Shown here: piece after piece, positions 7,840 through 15,745 of the stretch
Layout of the letters: the number at the start of each line of letters is the position of its first letter
How positions within the stretch are numbered: the first letter of the stretch is position 1
Source: an uncultured Actinomycetes bacterium
GTDB taxonomy: Bacteria > Actinomycetota > Actinomycetes > Mycobacteriales > Mycobacteriaceae
Assembly (NCBI GenBank): GCA_903877095.1
Contig: CAIRCP010000166.1
Coordinates: 1-64,000 of the forward strand
Reading direction: 5' to 3'
Length of the DNA: 64,000 bases
Position numbers and translations under genes: made by a program
The notes under the pieces: generated by a model
Seen by the model: the letters and a program-made list of their open reading frames with translations, nothing else
Database searches by the model: none
Told to the model about the DNA's origin: nothing

Positions 7840-8643
7840 TCACATTACCGACGATTCGGGCCCGCGAGAACCTGTGTCATTTCCGGGTGACAGCACCAGC
7901 ACGAGGTTGCTGACGAGAAACTCGCGGACGCCGGGAACCGAGGTCATCCACCAGGCCCATCGGGGGTGGTAGCGGGGGAATGCGGCGACCAGGGCGCCGG
8001 TGGAGCGCGCCCAGCGCAGCCCCTCGGCGGCGGACACCGCGAACAACGACGACCCGTAGTTGTTCTTCGGTGGATGCCCGTGTCGGCGGGTGTATCTGGC
8101 GGCCGCGCGGGCTCCGCCGACGTAGTGCCAAAGACCGGTTTCGTGGCCGCCGAACGGTCCGAGCCAGACGGTGTAGGACAGGATCACCAGGCCGCCCGGC
8201 CGGGTGACCCGCAGCATCTCGTCACCGAGCCGCCAGGGTTGCGCGACGTGCTCGGCCACATTGGACGAGAGGCACACGTCGACACTGCCGTCGGCGAACG
8301 GCAGGGCCAACCCGGAGGACCGGACGAAGCTGCCCGGCCCGCCACGCCCGACCTGCCCGGCGGCGTGCATTTCCCGCGGGTCCGGTTCGACGCCGATGTA
8401 GCGCCATCCCGCGTCGGTGAACGCGGTCGCGAAATAGCCGGGGCCGCCACCCACGTCGACCACCGTGCGGCCGTGATGATCCGGATGAAACGCGTTCCAC
8501 AGGTCGGTCACCAAGGTTTCGGTGTCGGCTGCCAGGCTGCCGTAGAAGCGGGCCGGATCGGTCTGCTCGAACCGGAACTCGCCCAGCAGGCGGACCGAGC
8601 GGCCCAGGGTCGCCCGGCGGGCGAAGGCATCGGTGACGTGCAT
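7840..8643 (-). CDS. Class I SAM-dependent methyltransferase (Rv0224c type)
   Basis: A 267-residue methyltransferase with motif I VVDVGGGPGYFATAF, the acidic residue after strand 2 (GVEPDP) and a downstream SNVAEHVAQPW segment typical of Methyltransf_11 proteins. The likely substrate is a small or lipid molecule, but nothing in the sequence fixes it. The ATG at 8643 is preferred; a GTG at 8652 is also possible. It diverges from a GT4 glycosyltransferase with only about 40 bases between starts, so the two probably share a compact promoter region. The neighbouring envelope genes make a role in glycolipid or polysaccharide modification plausible but unproven. Confidence 0.9.
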   Translation of the reverse strand: MHVTDAFARRATLGRSVRLLGEFRFEQTDPARFYGSLAADTETLVTDLWNAFHPDHHGRTVVDVGGGPGYFATAFTDAGWRYIGVEPDPREMHAAGQVGRGGPGSFVRSSGLALPFADGSVDVCLSSNVAEHVAQPWRLGDEMLRVTRPGGLVILSYTVWLGPFGGHETGLWHYVGGARAAARYTRRHGHPPKNNYGSSLFAVSAAEGLRWARSTGALVAAFPRYHPRWAWWMTSVPGVREFLVSNLVLVLSPGNDTGSRGPESSVM

Positions 8644-8683
8644 CGGAGCCACCTTAGCGAGGGTCCCGATAGGCTGGTCGGCG

Positions 8684-9877
8684 ATGTCGACTCCCGCTGT
8701 CCCCTCCGAGCCGCCGCCTGCGCCCGTGCGCTCTGTGCTGCTGCTGTGCTGGCGCGATACCGGCCACCCGCAGGGCGGTGGGAGTGAGACCTACCTCCAG
8801 CGCATCGGCGCGCAACTGGCCGACGCCGGCGTGGACGTCACCCTGCGCACCGCGCGCTACCCCGGTTCCGCGCGCCGCGACGTCGTCGACGGTGTGCGGA
8901 TCAGCCGCGGCGGCGGCCCGTACACCGTCTACATCTGGGCCGGGCTCGCCATGGTCGCCGCCCGGCTGGGGGTGGGCCCGTTGCGCAAGGCCCGTCCCGA
9001 CGTGGTGATCGACAGTCAGAACGGGCTGCCCTTCCTGGCCCGGCTGGCCTTCGGTCGGCGGGTGATCGTCCTCGTGCATCACTGCCACCGTGATCAGTGG
9101 CCGGTGGCCGGCCGGGTGCTGGGGCGGGTGGGCTGGTTCGTCGAGTCCCGGCTGTCGCCGCGGCTGCACCGGCGCAACCAGTACGTGACGGTGTCGCTGC
9201 CATCGGTGCGGGACCTCGCCGACCTCGGCGTCGACACGGGTCGGGTCGCGGTCGTCCGCAACGGACTCGACGAGGCGCCGCCGCGGACCCTGACCGGGCA
9301 CCGGTCGGCCACCCCGCGGGTCGTGGTGCTGTCCCGGCTGGTCCCGCACAAGCAGATCGAAGACGCCCTCGACGCCGTTGCGGTGCTGCGGCTGCGGATT
9401 CCCGACCTGCACCTCGACGTGGTGGGCGGCGGATGGTGGCAGGACAAACTGTTGCAGCACGCGCAGCGGCTCGGGATCGCCGAGGCCGTCACGTTCCACG
9501 GCCACGTCGACGACGAGACCAAACACGCTGTGCTGCAACGGTCCTGGGTCCACCTGCTGCCTTCGCGCAAAGAGGGCTGGGGGCTGGCGGTCATCGAAGC
9601 CGCCCAGCACGAGGTGCCCACCATCGGCTACCGGTCTTCTGGTGGGCTGACCGACTCGATCGTCGACGGCGTCACCGGCCTGCTCGTCGACAGCCATGCC
9701 GACATGGTCGACCGCCTCGAACAGCTGCTGTCCGATCCGGTGCTGCGCAGGGAACTCGGCGCCAAGGCCGCCGCCCGCAGCCGCGAGTTCTCCTGGACCC
9801 AGAGCGCTGCGTCGATGCGCACCGTGCTGGACACGGTGCACTCCGGCGGACGCCTCAGCGGCGTGGTCCAGCCGTGA
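8684..9877 (+). CDS. GT4-family glycosyltransferase (Rv0225 type)
   Basis: A 397-residue GT-B fold glycosyltransferase. The N-terminal domain opens with a strand and glycine-rich loop (GHPQGGGSETYL). The C-terminal domain has the EX7E motif (EGWGLAVIE) that binds the sugar nucleotide. The start is the ATG at 8684, after a gap of about 40 bases from the divergent methyltransferase. The stop overlaps the GTG of the DUF5313 gene (GTGA), so the two are coupled. Donor and acceptor are not known. The context of envelope arabinan and lipid genes suggests a cell-surface glycan or glycolipid. Confidence 0.9.
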   Translation: MSTPAVPSEPPPAPVRSVLLLCWRDTGHPQGGGSETYLQRIGAQLADAGVDVTLRTARYPGSARRDVVDGVRISRGGGPYTVYIWAGLAMVAARLGVGPLRKARPDVVIDSQNGLPFLARLAFGRRVIVLVHHCHRDQWPVAGRVLGRVGWFVESRLSPRLHRRNQYVTVSLPSVRDLADLGVDTGRVAVVRNGLDEAPPRTLTGHRSATPRVVVLSRLVPHKQIEDALDAVAVLRLRIPDLHLDVVGGGWWQDKLLQHAQRLGIAEAVTFHGHVDDETKHAVLQRSWVHLLPSRKEGWGLAVIEAAQHEVPTIGYRSSGGLTDSIVDGVTGLLVDSHADMVDRLEQLLSDPVLRRELGAKAAARSREFSWTQSAASMRTVLDTVHSGGRLSGVVQP

Positions 9878-10320
9878 GCGAACATCCGGTAGCGAGCGGA
9901 GCGACTCCCAAGCTGCTGCAACGCATCGCCTATGCCTACGGCAAAGTGCTGCCCGCCGAGTTCGACGACTGGGTTCGGGAGGACTTGACCGGCAAGGGCG
10001 CGCAGCTTCGCACGATGGTTCGGGTCAGCGTCCCGGCGATCCTGGTGGTGGCACCGCTGTGGCTGATCCCGGCGAGCGTCGGCATGCATCTGGCGATGTC
10101 GAGTCTGCTGCTGATTCCGTTCGTCTACTTCACCCATGCGCTGGACAAGATTTGGCGCGCCCACCGGCTGCGCCAGCACGGCCTGGACCCGGACCTCGTC
10201 GACGAGCGGGCGCGTCGGCGCGATGCCCACCGCCACGAGGACTACCGGCGGCGCCACGGGCATGCGCCCAAAGGAGATCAGCCAGCCGGGGAAGATCAGC
10301 CGACCGACGGTCAGGGCTGA
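9874..10320 (+). CDS. DUF5313 family small membrane protein
   Basis: A 148-residue protein with an amphipathic N terminus (QRIAYAYGKVLPAEFDDWV, DLTGKG), two hydrophobic segments (about residues 50-70 and 73-90), then the KIWRAHRLRQHGLDPDLVDE stretch and a charged tail. This matches the actinobacterial DUF5313 family, whose role is unknown. It overlaps the upstream glycosyltransferase by 4 bases and is probably made with it. Its 3' end overlaps the convergent membrane-protein gene by 10 bases. Confidence 0.82.
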   Translation: MSEHPVASGATPKLLQRIAYAYGKVLPAEFDDWVREDLTGKGAQLRTMVRVSVPAILVVAPLWLIPASVGMHLAMSSLLLIPFVYFTHALDKIWRAHRLRQHGLDPDLVDERARRRDAHRHEDYRRRHGHAPKGDQPAGEDQPTDGQG

Positions 10321-12014
10321 CGGCCCCGGCGTAGGGCGGAGCCGGCAAGCGCCGCCCCACTGCCGAGCAGCAGCACGGCCCACACCAGATGCGCGGCGAT
10401 CGACAGCATCCGTTTGTCCTGTGGCGCAGCGGAACTCGATCCGCCGATCCGGTACAGCGCGATGTCAGGGTCGGTGTAAGACGGCGACAGCTGCCGCAGC
10501 ACCCGGTCGGCTCCGCCAAGGTCGCCGGGCGTTCCCCGCTGCACCACCAGCCAGCCCACTCCGGCGCGCGCCAGTGTCGCCGGATCGCTTCCCGCTTCCA
10601 GTAGCCGCTGCACCTCCCGGGCGTGGGAGCCCTCGCCGGCCACCGTTTTGCCGCCGATCGTCAGGTCGCCGGTCGTCAGCACCTCGGCCCGCACCCACCG
10701 CGGCCATGGGTCCAGGACCGGGGCGGAACCCGACCAGGGGAACCGGCGCATCGTCCCGGCCGGCAGCACCGCCACCGGCTGTGGATCGGCGTTGACCTGA
10801 CCGGCCGCCACCGCCCATCCCGGCGGGTATTTCACCGGGCGCAGCGCCCCGCCCACCCCCCAGGCCAAGTCCGGTAGCGCCACCAGCACCGCTACGCAGC
10901 AGGCCAGCGCGGCTGCGGCCGGGCGCAGCCAACGGCGCAGTGCCAGCACCGCGGCTGCGCCGGCCAGGGCATAGGCCGGCATCGCGAGCGCCACCCATTT
11001 CTGCGCGTCCCGGACCACGGCGAGCGCGGGCAGGGTCTCGACACCAGCCCGCAAGGCAGTCATGCCGGGTCCGGTCGCCATCGCGGCGGGCAACAGGACC
11101 GCGACAGCAGCCAGCATCAGCAGCGGTTCGCCGGCCCCGCGGCGCAGGATCACCGGAATCCCGAAGGCCACCACCGCCAGCAGGGCGACGGTCCCGATGA
11201 CGGCGAAACCCGTTGCGCGCGAATGCGGAACCGCCTCGGCGTTCCAGATGCCGCCCAGGCCGGCCAGGCTACCCAGCGTGCCGAGGCCCGGCTCGGCACG
11301 GGCCGCGAACGGCGCCAGCCCGGCGGTCTGCGGAACCCCCAACGCACTGCCCACCGCCGCGGCCGTCAGCCACGGCACGGCGGCGGCACCGGCGATGCCC
11401 AATACGGCCCACGCCCGGCGGACCGGGCGGGCGCACACCAGGGCGACGACGCCCGCCATGATGAGCCCGGTGGGGGTGAGGCCGGCCAGCGCCATCCAGC
11501 ACGCAACCGCCGCCCAACCCGGCGGGCCGGACGGTGGCGCAGCGGTGCCGTCACGTAGCCGGATCACCGACCCCGCCACCCAGGGCAGGCAGCCGTACCC
11601 CAGCAGAAGACTCCAGTGCCCCTGCAAAAGCCGCTCGGCCACATAGGGATTCCAGATCGCGACCGTGGTGGCGACCAACTGCCCGGGTACGCCGGCATCG
11701 GGCAGCAGTTGCCGGGCCAGCCGCCCGGCGCCCCAGCCGGCCAGGAACAGACCCGCGATGAGCAGCGCCTTGACGACGATCCCGCCGTCGACCACGGCGG
11801 AGATCACCGCGATCGCGAAATCCTGCGGAACCGCCCGCGGCGCGTTCTCCCCGATGCCCAGTGCGGCGTCGGTCAGGTAGGACCGCGGCGTCGACACCGC
11901 GTCGCGAATGAGCAGATAACCCGGTGCCAGCAGGGGTGCGGTGACCGCGAGCGCCAGAATCAGTGCGTAGCCGGGCACCGCCCAGCGGACGCCGGCGGCC
12001 TTCACCGACGTCAC
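10311..12014 (-). CDS. Polytopic membrane protein (Rv0226c type)
   Basis: A 567-residue protein with roughly ten or more transmembrane segments and a soluble C-terminal part. A conserved extracytoplasmic motif, WNPYVAERLLQGHW, follows the first helices, and the organisation recalls GT-C-like glycosyltransferases such as AftD; that relation is only inferred. The GTG start overlaps the stop of the upstream DUF3068 gene (GTGA), so both are made from one transcript. The gene is conserved in mycobacteria between the glycosyltransferase and the acyltransferase and probably acts in envelope assembly. Confidence 0.8.
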   Translation of the reverse strand: MTSVKAAGVRWAVPGYALILALAVTAPLLAPGYLLIRDAVSTPRSYLTDAALGIGENAPRAVPQDFAIAVISAVVDGGIVVKALLIAGLFLAGWGAGRLARQLLPDAGVPGQLVATTVAIWNPYVAERLLQGHWSLLLGYGCLPWVAGSVIRLRDGTAAPPSGPPGWAAVACWMALAGLTPTGLIMAGVVALVCARPVRRAWAVLGIAGAAAVPWLTAAAVGSALGVPQTAGLAPFAARAEPGLGTLGSLAGLGGIWNAEAVPHSRATGFAVIGTVALLAVVAFGIPVILRRGAGEPLLMLAAVAVLLPAAMATGPGMTALRAGVETLPALAVVRDAQKWVALAMPAYALAGAAAVLALRRWLRPAAAALACCVAVLVALPDLAWGVGGALRPVKYPPGWAVAAGQVNADPQPVAVLPAGTMRRFPWSGSAPVLDPWPRWVRAEVLTTGDLTIGGKTVAGEGSHAREVQRLLEAGSDPATLARAGVGWLVVQRGTPGDLGGADRVLRQLSPSYTDPDIALYRIGGSSSAAPQDKRMLSIAAHLVWAVLLLGSGAALAGSALRRGRQP

Positions 12015-13228
12015 TGCAGCGGAGTCGGGGGCTCCGGTCGATCGGTGGGGGGCCGGCGGGTCGGGATCTTCTCGGTGGGCGCCTGGGCGGCCGGCATCGG
12101 ACCCGTCTCATCCTTGCCGAACAGACCGAGGTCGAGATCGTCTTCGCTCTCGCCGGGCAGTGCCGCTTCGACGCGCGTGCTGTACAGCGCGAGCAGTGCG
12201 CCGCCGACCAGTGCGACCAGTCCGGCCGCGGCGAGGCTGATCGGCAGGATCCGCGACCACAGCGCGACCCGGTCGCGTTCGGCGCGGGCTGCTGCCACCT
12301 GGGCCTCGACCGTCTGCTCGGTGGAGATGACCTTGTAGTCGACCACTTCCTCGTCGGGCTTGAGTGGGTCGCGGGCGTAGTAGTGGTTGGCGCGCTCTTC
12401 GGTTTTGACGATGGTCCCGGTCACCGGATCGACCCAGAAGGTGCGCTGCGCGGCGTAATAGCGGGTCATCTTGATCGGCTCGTAGGGGTCGCCCTCCAGC
12501 CCCCACAATTCGGCGCGTGCGGTGACCTCGCCGTCCTCGTTTCTGTCGTACAGCGAGGAGTACTTGATGGGCTCGGTCAGTTTGCCGTCGGCGTCATAGC
12601 CGACGTTCTGGGTGAACCGGTAGGTCGTCAGGCCGTTGACGTCGTCCTCGCCGTCGTAGTTGGCGTCGAACGCCTTCTGCGCGATCGGATCGAAGTAGGG
12701 GTAGGACTTCTTCTCGGTGTCGAACGGGAACCGGTAGGACAGCCCGTCGTGCGGCAACGCGATGCTGGTGGGCGGCTTGTCATCCTCGATGGTGCGCGGC
12801 TTCTGCACCGAGCCGCCGGGGCGATTGTCGTCGGACACCGCCTCGGCGGTGCTGCGGTTCAGTGTCACGGTGTCGACCATCGCGAGCAGCAGGCCGTTGT
12901 CCTTCTGCTTGTCGCTGCGGCGGACGGTGGTCCCCACCTGGAAGGTCACCACCTGAGCGTTGGCCGGGGTCTCAACCGTCATCGCCTGCTGGGATACCAG
13001 CGGGACGTTCTTGTCGACGATGAACTTCGCACCCACGCCCGCGGACAGCGAGGCCGGATCCATCGCGGTGGCGGTGCCGGCGCTGACCAGCGTCTGGTCG
13101 ATGTTGAGCGGAATCTTCCGGATCTTGCTAGAGGTGTACGTGGACAGCAGGAGCGCGGCGATCAACAAGGCCGAACCCAGCCCGATGATGCCCAACGACG
13201 CGAGACGCACCATGCTTGCGCGGTTCAC
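12011..13228 (-). CDS. DUF3068 (PorA-like family) membrane-anchored protein (Rv0227c type)
   Basis: A 405-residue protein with an N-terminal signal anchor (about residues 9-30), a large extracytoplasmic beta-rich domain and a second transmembrane helix near residue 340, then a proline- and threonine-rich cytoplasmic tail. This layout fits DUF3068, a family named for Corynebacterium PorA but of unclear function. The GTG at 13228 is used; an ATG at 13213 is equally possible. It is the first gene of a pair with the polytopic membrane protein (4-base overlap), so the two may work together in the envelope. Confidence 0.8.
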   Translation of the reverse strand: MNRASMVRLASLGIIGLGSALLIAALLLSTYTSSKIRKIPLNIDQTLVSAGTATAMDPASLSAGVGAKFIVDKNVPLVSQQAMTVETPANAQVVTFQVGTTVRRSDKQKDNGLLLAMVDTVTLNRSTAEAVSDDNRPGGSVQKPRTIEDDKPPTSIALPHDGLSYRFPFDTEKKSYPYFDPIAQKAFDANYDGEDDVNGLTTYRFTQNVGYDADGKLTEPIKYSSLYDRNEDGEVTARAELWGLEGDPYEPIKMTRYYAAQRTFWVDPVTGTIVKTEERANHYYARDPLKPDEEVVDYKVISTEQTVEAQVAAARAERDRVALWSRILPISLAAAGLVALVGGALLALYSTRVEAALPGESEDDLDLGLFGKDETGPMPAAQAPTEKIPTRRPPTDRPEPPTPLQ

Positions 13229-13401
13229 GCTGCCCAGGCCTCCACTGTCCTTGCTCCGATTGCTGCCGGTTCTAACCGGTCTGACCCTAACAGCCGAAAC
13301 CTCGCTGAACGGTCCCGCGCACGGATTCTGCTGCGCCCGCTACCCAGACCGACGTCCGCCCCGGCGGCCACCGGCCTTGCATATCCGGGCACACTGACGG
13401 T

Positions 13402-14670
13402 ATGGAACAGCAGGTCGGCGGAACGCGGGATTCGTGGGCCGGCCCCGGCGTCGGCTCTCCTTCGTCGAGCTTCGCCGGACCTCTCGGCTTCCTGCCGGCC
13501 GTCGAGGGCATGCGGGCCTGCGCGGCGATGGGCGTGGTGCTGACCCACGTGGCTTTCCAGACCGGAACGTCCGGCGGGGTGATCGGCCGGTTGCTGCACC
13601 GCTTCGACCTGGCGGTCGCGGTGTTCTTCGCGCTGTCCGGCTTCCTGCTCTGGCGCGGCCACGCCGCGGCCGCCCGAGGTCTGCGCCACCGCCCGCCGAC
13701 CGGGCACTACCTGCGATCCCGGCTGGTCCGGATCATGCCCGGCTACCTGGTGGCCGTGGTGGTGATCCTGACCCTGCTGCCGGAGGCCAACCACGCCAGC
13801 CGCACCGTCTGGTTGGCCAACCTGACGCTGACGCAGGTGTACGTGCCGCTGACGCTCACCGCCGGGCTGACCCAGATGTGGAGCCTTTCGGTGGAGGTGT
13901 CGTTCTATCTGGCGTTGCCGATCCTGGCGTTTCTCGCCTCCCGGCTGCCGGTGCGGGCGCGGGTGCCGGCCATCGCCGCGGTGGCGGTGGCCAGCCTGGG
14001 CTGGGGACTGTTGCCGATCCACACCGCCGAGGGGGTTAACTTCCTGAACTGGCCGCCGGCCTACGCGTCGTGGTTCGCCGCCGGCATGCTGCTGGCCGAG
14101 TGGACCGTCAGGCCGGCCGAAAAAGGACAATTGGGCTGGCCGCATGCGCTCGCCCGCAACCGCTTCGCGATCACCGCGGTCACGCTGGTCGCCTACCTCA
14201 TCTCGGCCTCACCGCTGGCCGGCCCGAAGGATCTGGTGCCGGCCACGCTGGCACAGTTCGTCGTCCGCACCTCCATGGGCGCCGTCGTGGCCTGGGGGCT
14301 GCTTGCCCCACTGGTACTGGACCGGCCCGACACGCAGCACCGCATCCTCGGCAGCCGGGTGATGCAAATCCTGGGCCAGTGGTCCTACGGCCTCTTCGTC
14401 TGGCACCTGGCCGCTCTGGTGATGGTGTTCCCGATGGTCGGCACGTTCATGTTCAACGGCGACCTCATCGTGGTGTTCGTGCTGACCACGCTGCTCGGGT
14501 ATGCCATGGCGGCAGTGAGCTACGCGCTGATCGAGTCGCCCTGCCGAAATGCGTTGCGGCGCTGGGAGTACCGGCGAGCTCAACGGGGCGGTGCTGGGGA
14601 GCGCCCGACGCCCGTCCCGCCGCTGGACAGTTCGGTCACCGATACCCCGGAACCGGCGGTCGCGCGGTAG
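13402..14670 (+). CDS. Membrane acyltransferase, Acyltransferase_3 family (Rv0228 type)
   Basis: A 422-residue integral membrane O-acyltransferase with about ten transmembrane helices. The N-terminal region has the family features: ...VEGMRACAAMGVVLTH with the conserved His, and FFALSGFLLWR. Such proteins transfer acyl groups to surface sugars or lipids. The start is the ATG at 13402. It diverges from the DUF3068 gene with about 170 bases between them. The acceptor is unknown. The position next to a glycosyltransferase and aftD suggests decoration of an envelope glycan. Confidence 0.88.
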   Translation: MEQQVGGTRDSWAGPGVGSPSSSFAGPLGFLPAVEGMRACAAMGVVLTHVAFQTGTSGGVIGRLLHRFDLAVAVFFALSGFLLWRGHAAAARGLRHRPPTGHYLRSRLVRIMPGYLVAVVVILTLLPEANHASRTVWLANLTLTQVYVPLTLTAGLTQMWSLSVEVSFYLALPILAFLASRLPVRARVPAIAAVAVASLGWGLLPIHTAEGVNFLNWPPAYASWFAAGMLLAEWTVRPAEKGQLGWPHALARNRFAITAVTLVAYLISASPLAGPKDLVPATLAQFVVRTSMGAVVAWGLLAPLVLDRPDTQHRILGSRVMQILGQWSYGLFVWHLAALVMVFPMVGTFMFNGDLIVVFVLTTLLGYAMAAVSYALIESPCRNALRRWEYRRAQRGGAGERPTPVPPLDSSVTDTPEPAVAR

Positions 14671-14740
14671 CTGCGCACGGGCCGCGGCGCGCGATCACCC
14701 CGTCGCGGGGACTACTTCCCGTCTCGCCCCGCCCCGCTCA

Positions 14741-15736
14741 TCAGTACCCGCCCTGGCGGGAGAAGATCGTGCGGGGGTTGTCCACCAGCATGGTGGTGAT
14801 CTGCTCTTCGGTGACACCGCGCTGCCGCAGCGCAGGCAGCACGTCGTTGTGGATGTGCAGGTAGTGCCAGTTCGGCAGAGCGAAGGGCAGCGCAGCTTCG
14901 GGCAACCAGTCGATGTGGCACGACGCGTCGTGCGCCAGCACCATCTTGTCGGCATGTCCCCGCTCGCACATCCGAACCACCGTGTCGACGCGGTCGTCGA
15001 AGCTGCTGATGTTGTCCAGGCCGAACCGGTCCATCCCGAGGTAGGACCCGGCGGCGGAGAGTTCCTCAAGATAGTCGAGATCAGTGCTGTCGCCGCTGTG
15101 ACCGATGATGACCCTGCCGAGGTCCACCCCCTCGTCGGCGAAAACCCGCTGCTGCTCCAGTCCGCGCCGGGTGTGCGCGTGGGTGTGGGTGGTGATCGGC
15201 ACCCCGGTGGCGCGGTGGGCCTGGGCCACCGCGCGCAGCACCCGCTCGACGCCGGGGGTCAGACCGGGTTCGTCGGTGGCGCACTTGAGGATTCCCGCCT
15301 TGACCCCGGTCCCGGCGATGCCCTCGGTGATGTCGCGGACGAACATGTCCACCATCGGCTCCGGCCCGTCCAGGGCCGTCCCGGGTCCGGTGAAGTGGAA
15401 GTACATCGGGACGTCGTTGTAGGTGTAGACGCCGGTCGCCACCACGATCTGCAGGTCGGTGCACTCGGCCACCCGTTGAATCCGGGGAATGTAGCGGCCC
15501 AGCCCGATCACGGTGGGGTCGACGATGGTGTCGACGCCGATTGCCTTGAGCGCGTTGAGCTTTTCGGCGGCCGTCTGGATCCGGACGTCTTCGTCGCCCC
15601 AGCCCTCGGGGTAGTTGGCCATGATCTCCGGGGAGAGCACGAACACGTGCTCGTGCATCAGTGTGACGCCGAGGCTCGACGTGCTGATAGGGCCCCGAAC
15701 GGTTTCAACGCCGTTGGTTTCCATGAAGTCGGTCAT
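14741..15736 (-). CDS. php: Phosphotriesterase-like lactonase
   Basis: A 331-residue amidohydrolase-fold enzyme of the phosphotriesterase-like lactonase group. Metal ligands are visible: HxH at residues 28 and 30, the lysine that becomes carboxylated at about 151 (GILKCATDE), His in IGHSGD and the Asp in LAHDAS. M. tuberculosis PPH/Php (Rv0230c) hydrolyses lactones and, weakly, paraoxon. The ATG lies 9 bases after the aftD stop, so it is the last gene of an aftD operon. The physiological substrate is unclear. Confidence 0.92.
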   Translation of the reverse strand: MTDFMETNGVETVRGPISTSSLGVTLMHEHVFVLSPEIMANYPEGWGDEDVRIQTAAEKLNALKAIGVDTIVDPTVIGLGRYIPRIQRVAECTDLQIVVATGVYTYNDVPMYFHFTGPGTALDGPEPMVDMFVRDITEGIAGTGVKAGILKCATDEPGLTPGVERVLRAVAQAHRATGVPITTHTHAHTRRGLEQQRVFADEGVDLGRVIIGHSGDSTDLDYLEELSAAGSYLGMDRFGLDNISSFDDRVDTVVRMCERGHADKMVLAHDASCHIDWLPEAALPFALPNWHYLHIHNDVLPALRQRGVTEEQITTMLVDNPRTIFSRQGGY

Positions 15737-15745
15737 CGCCTGACC

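Noticed and set aside
6404-7972. Open frame of 522 codons on the plus strand
   Set aside because: Antisense to the aldehyde dehydrogenase with intact catalytic residues.
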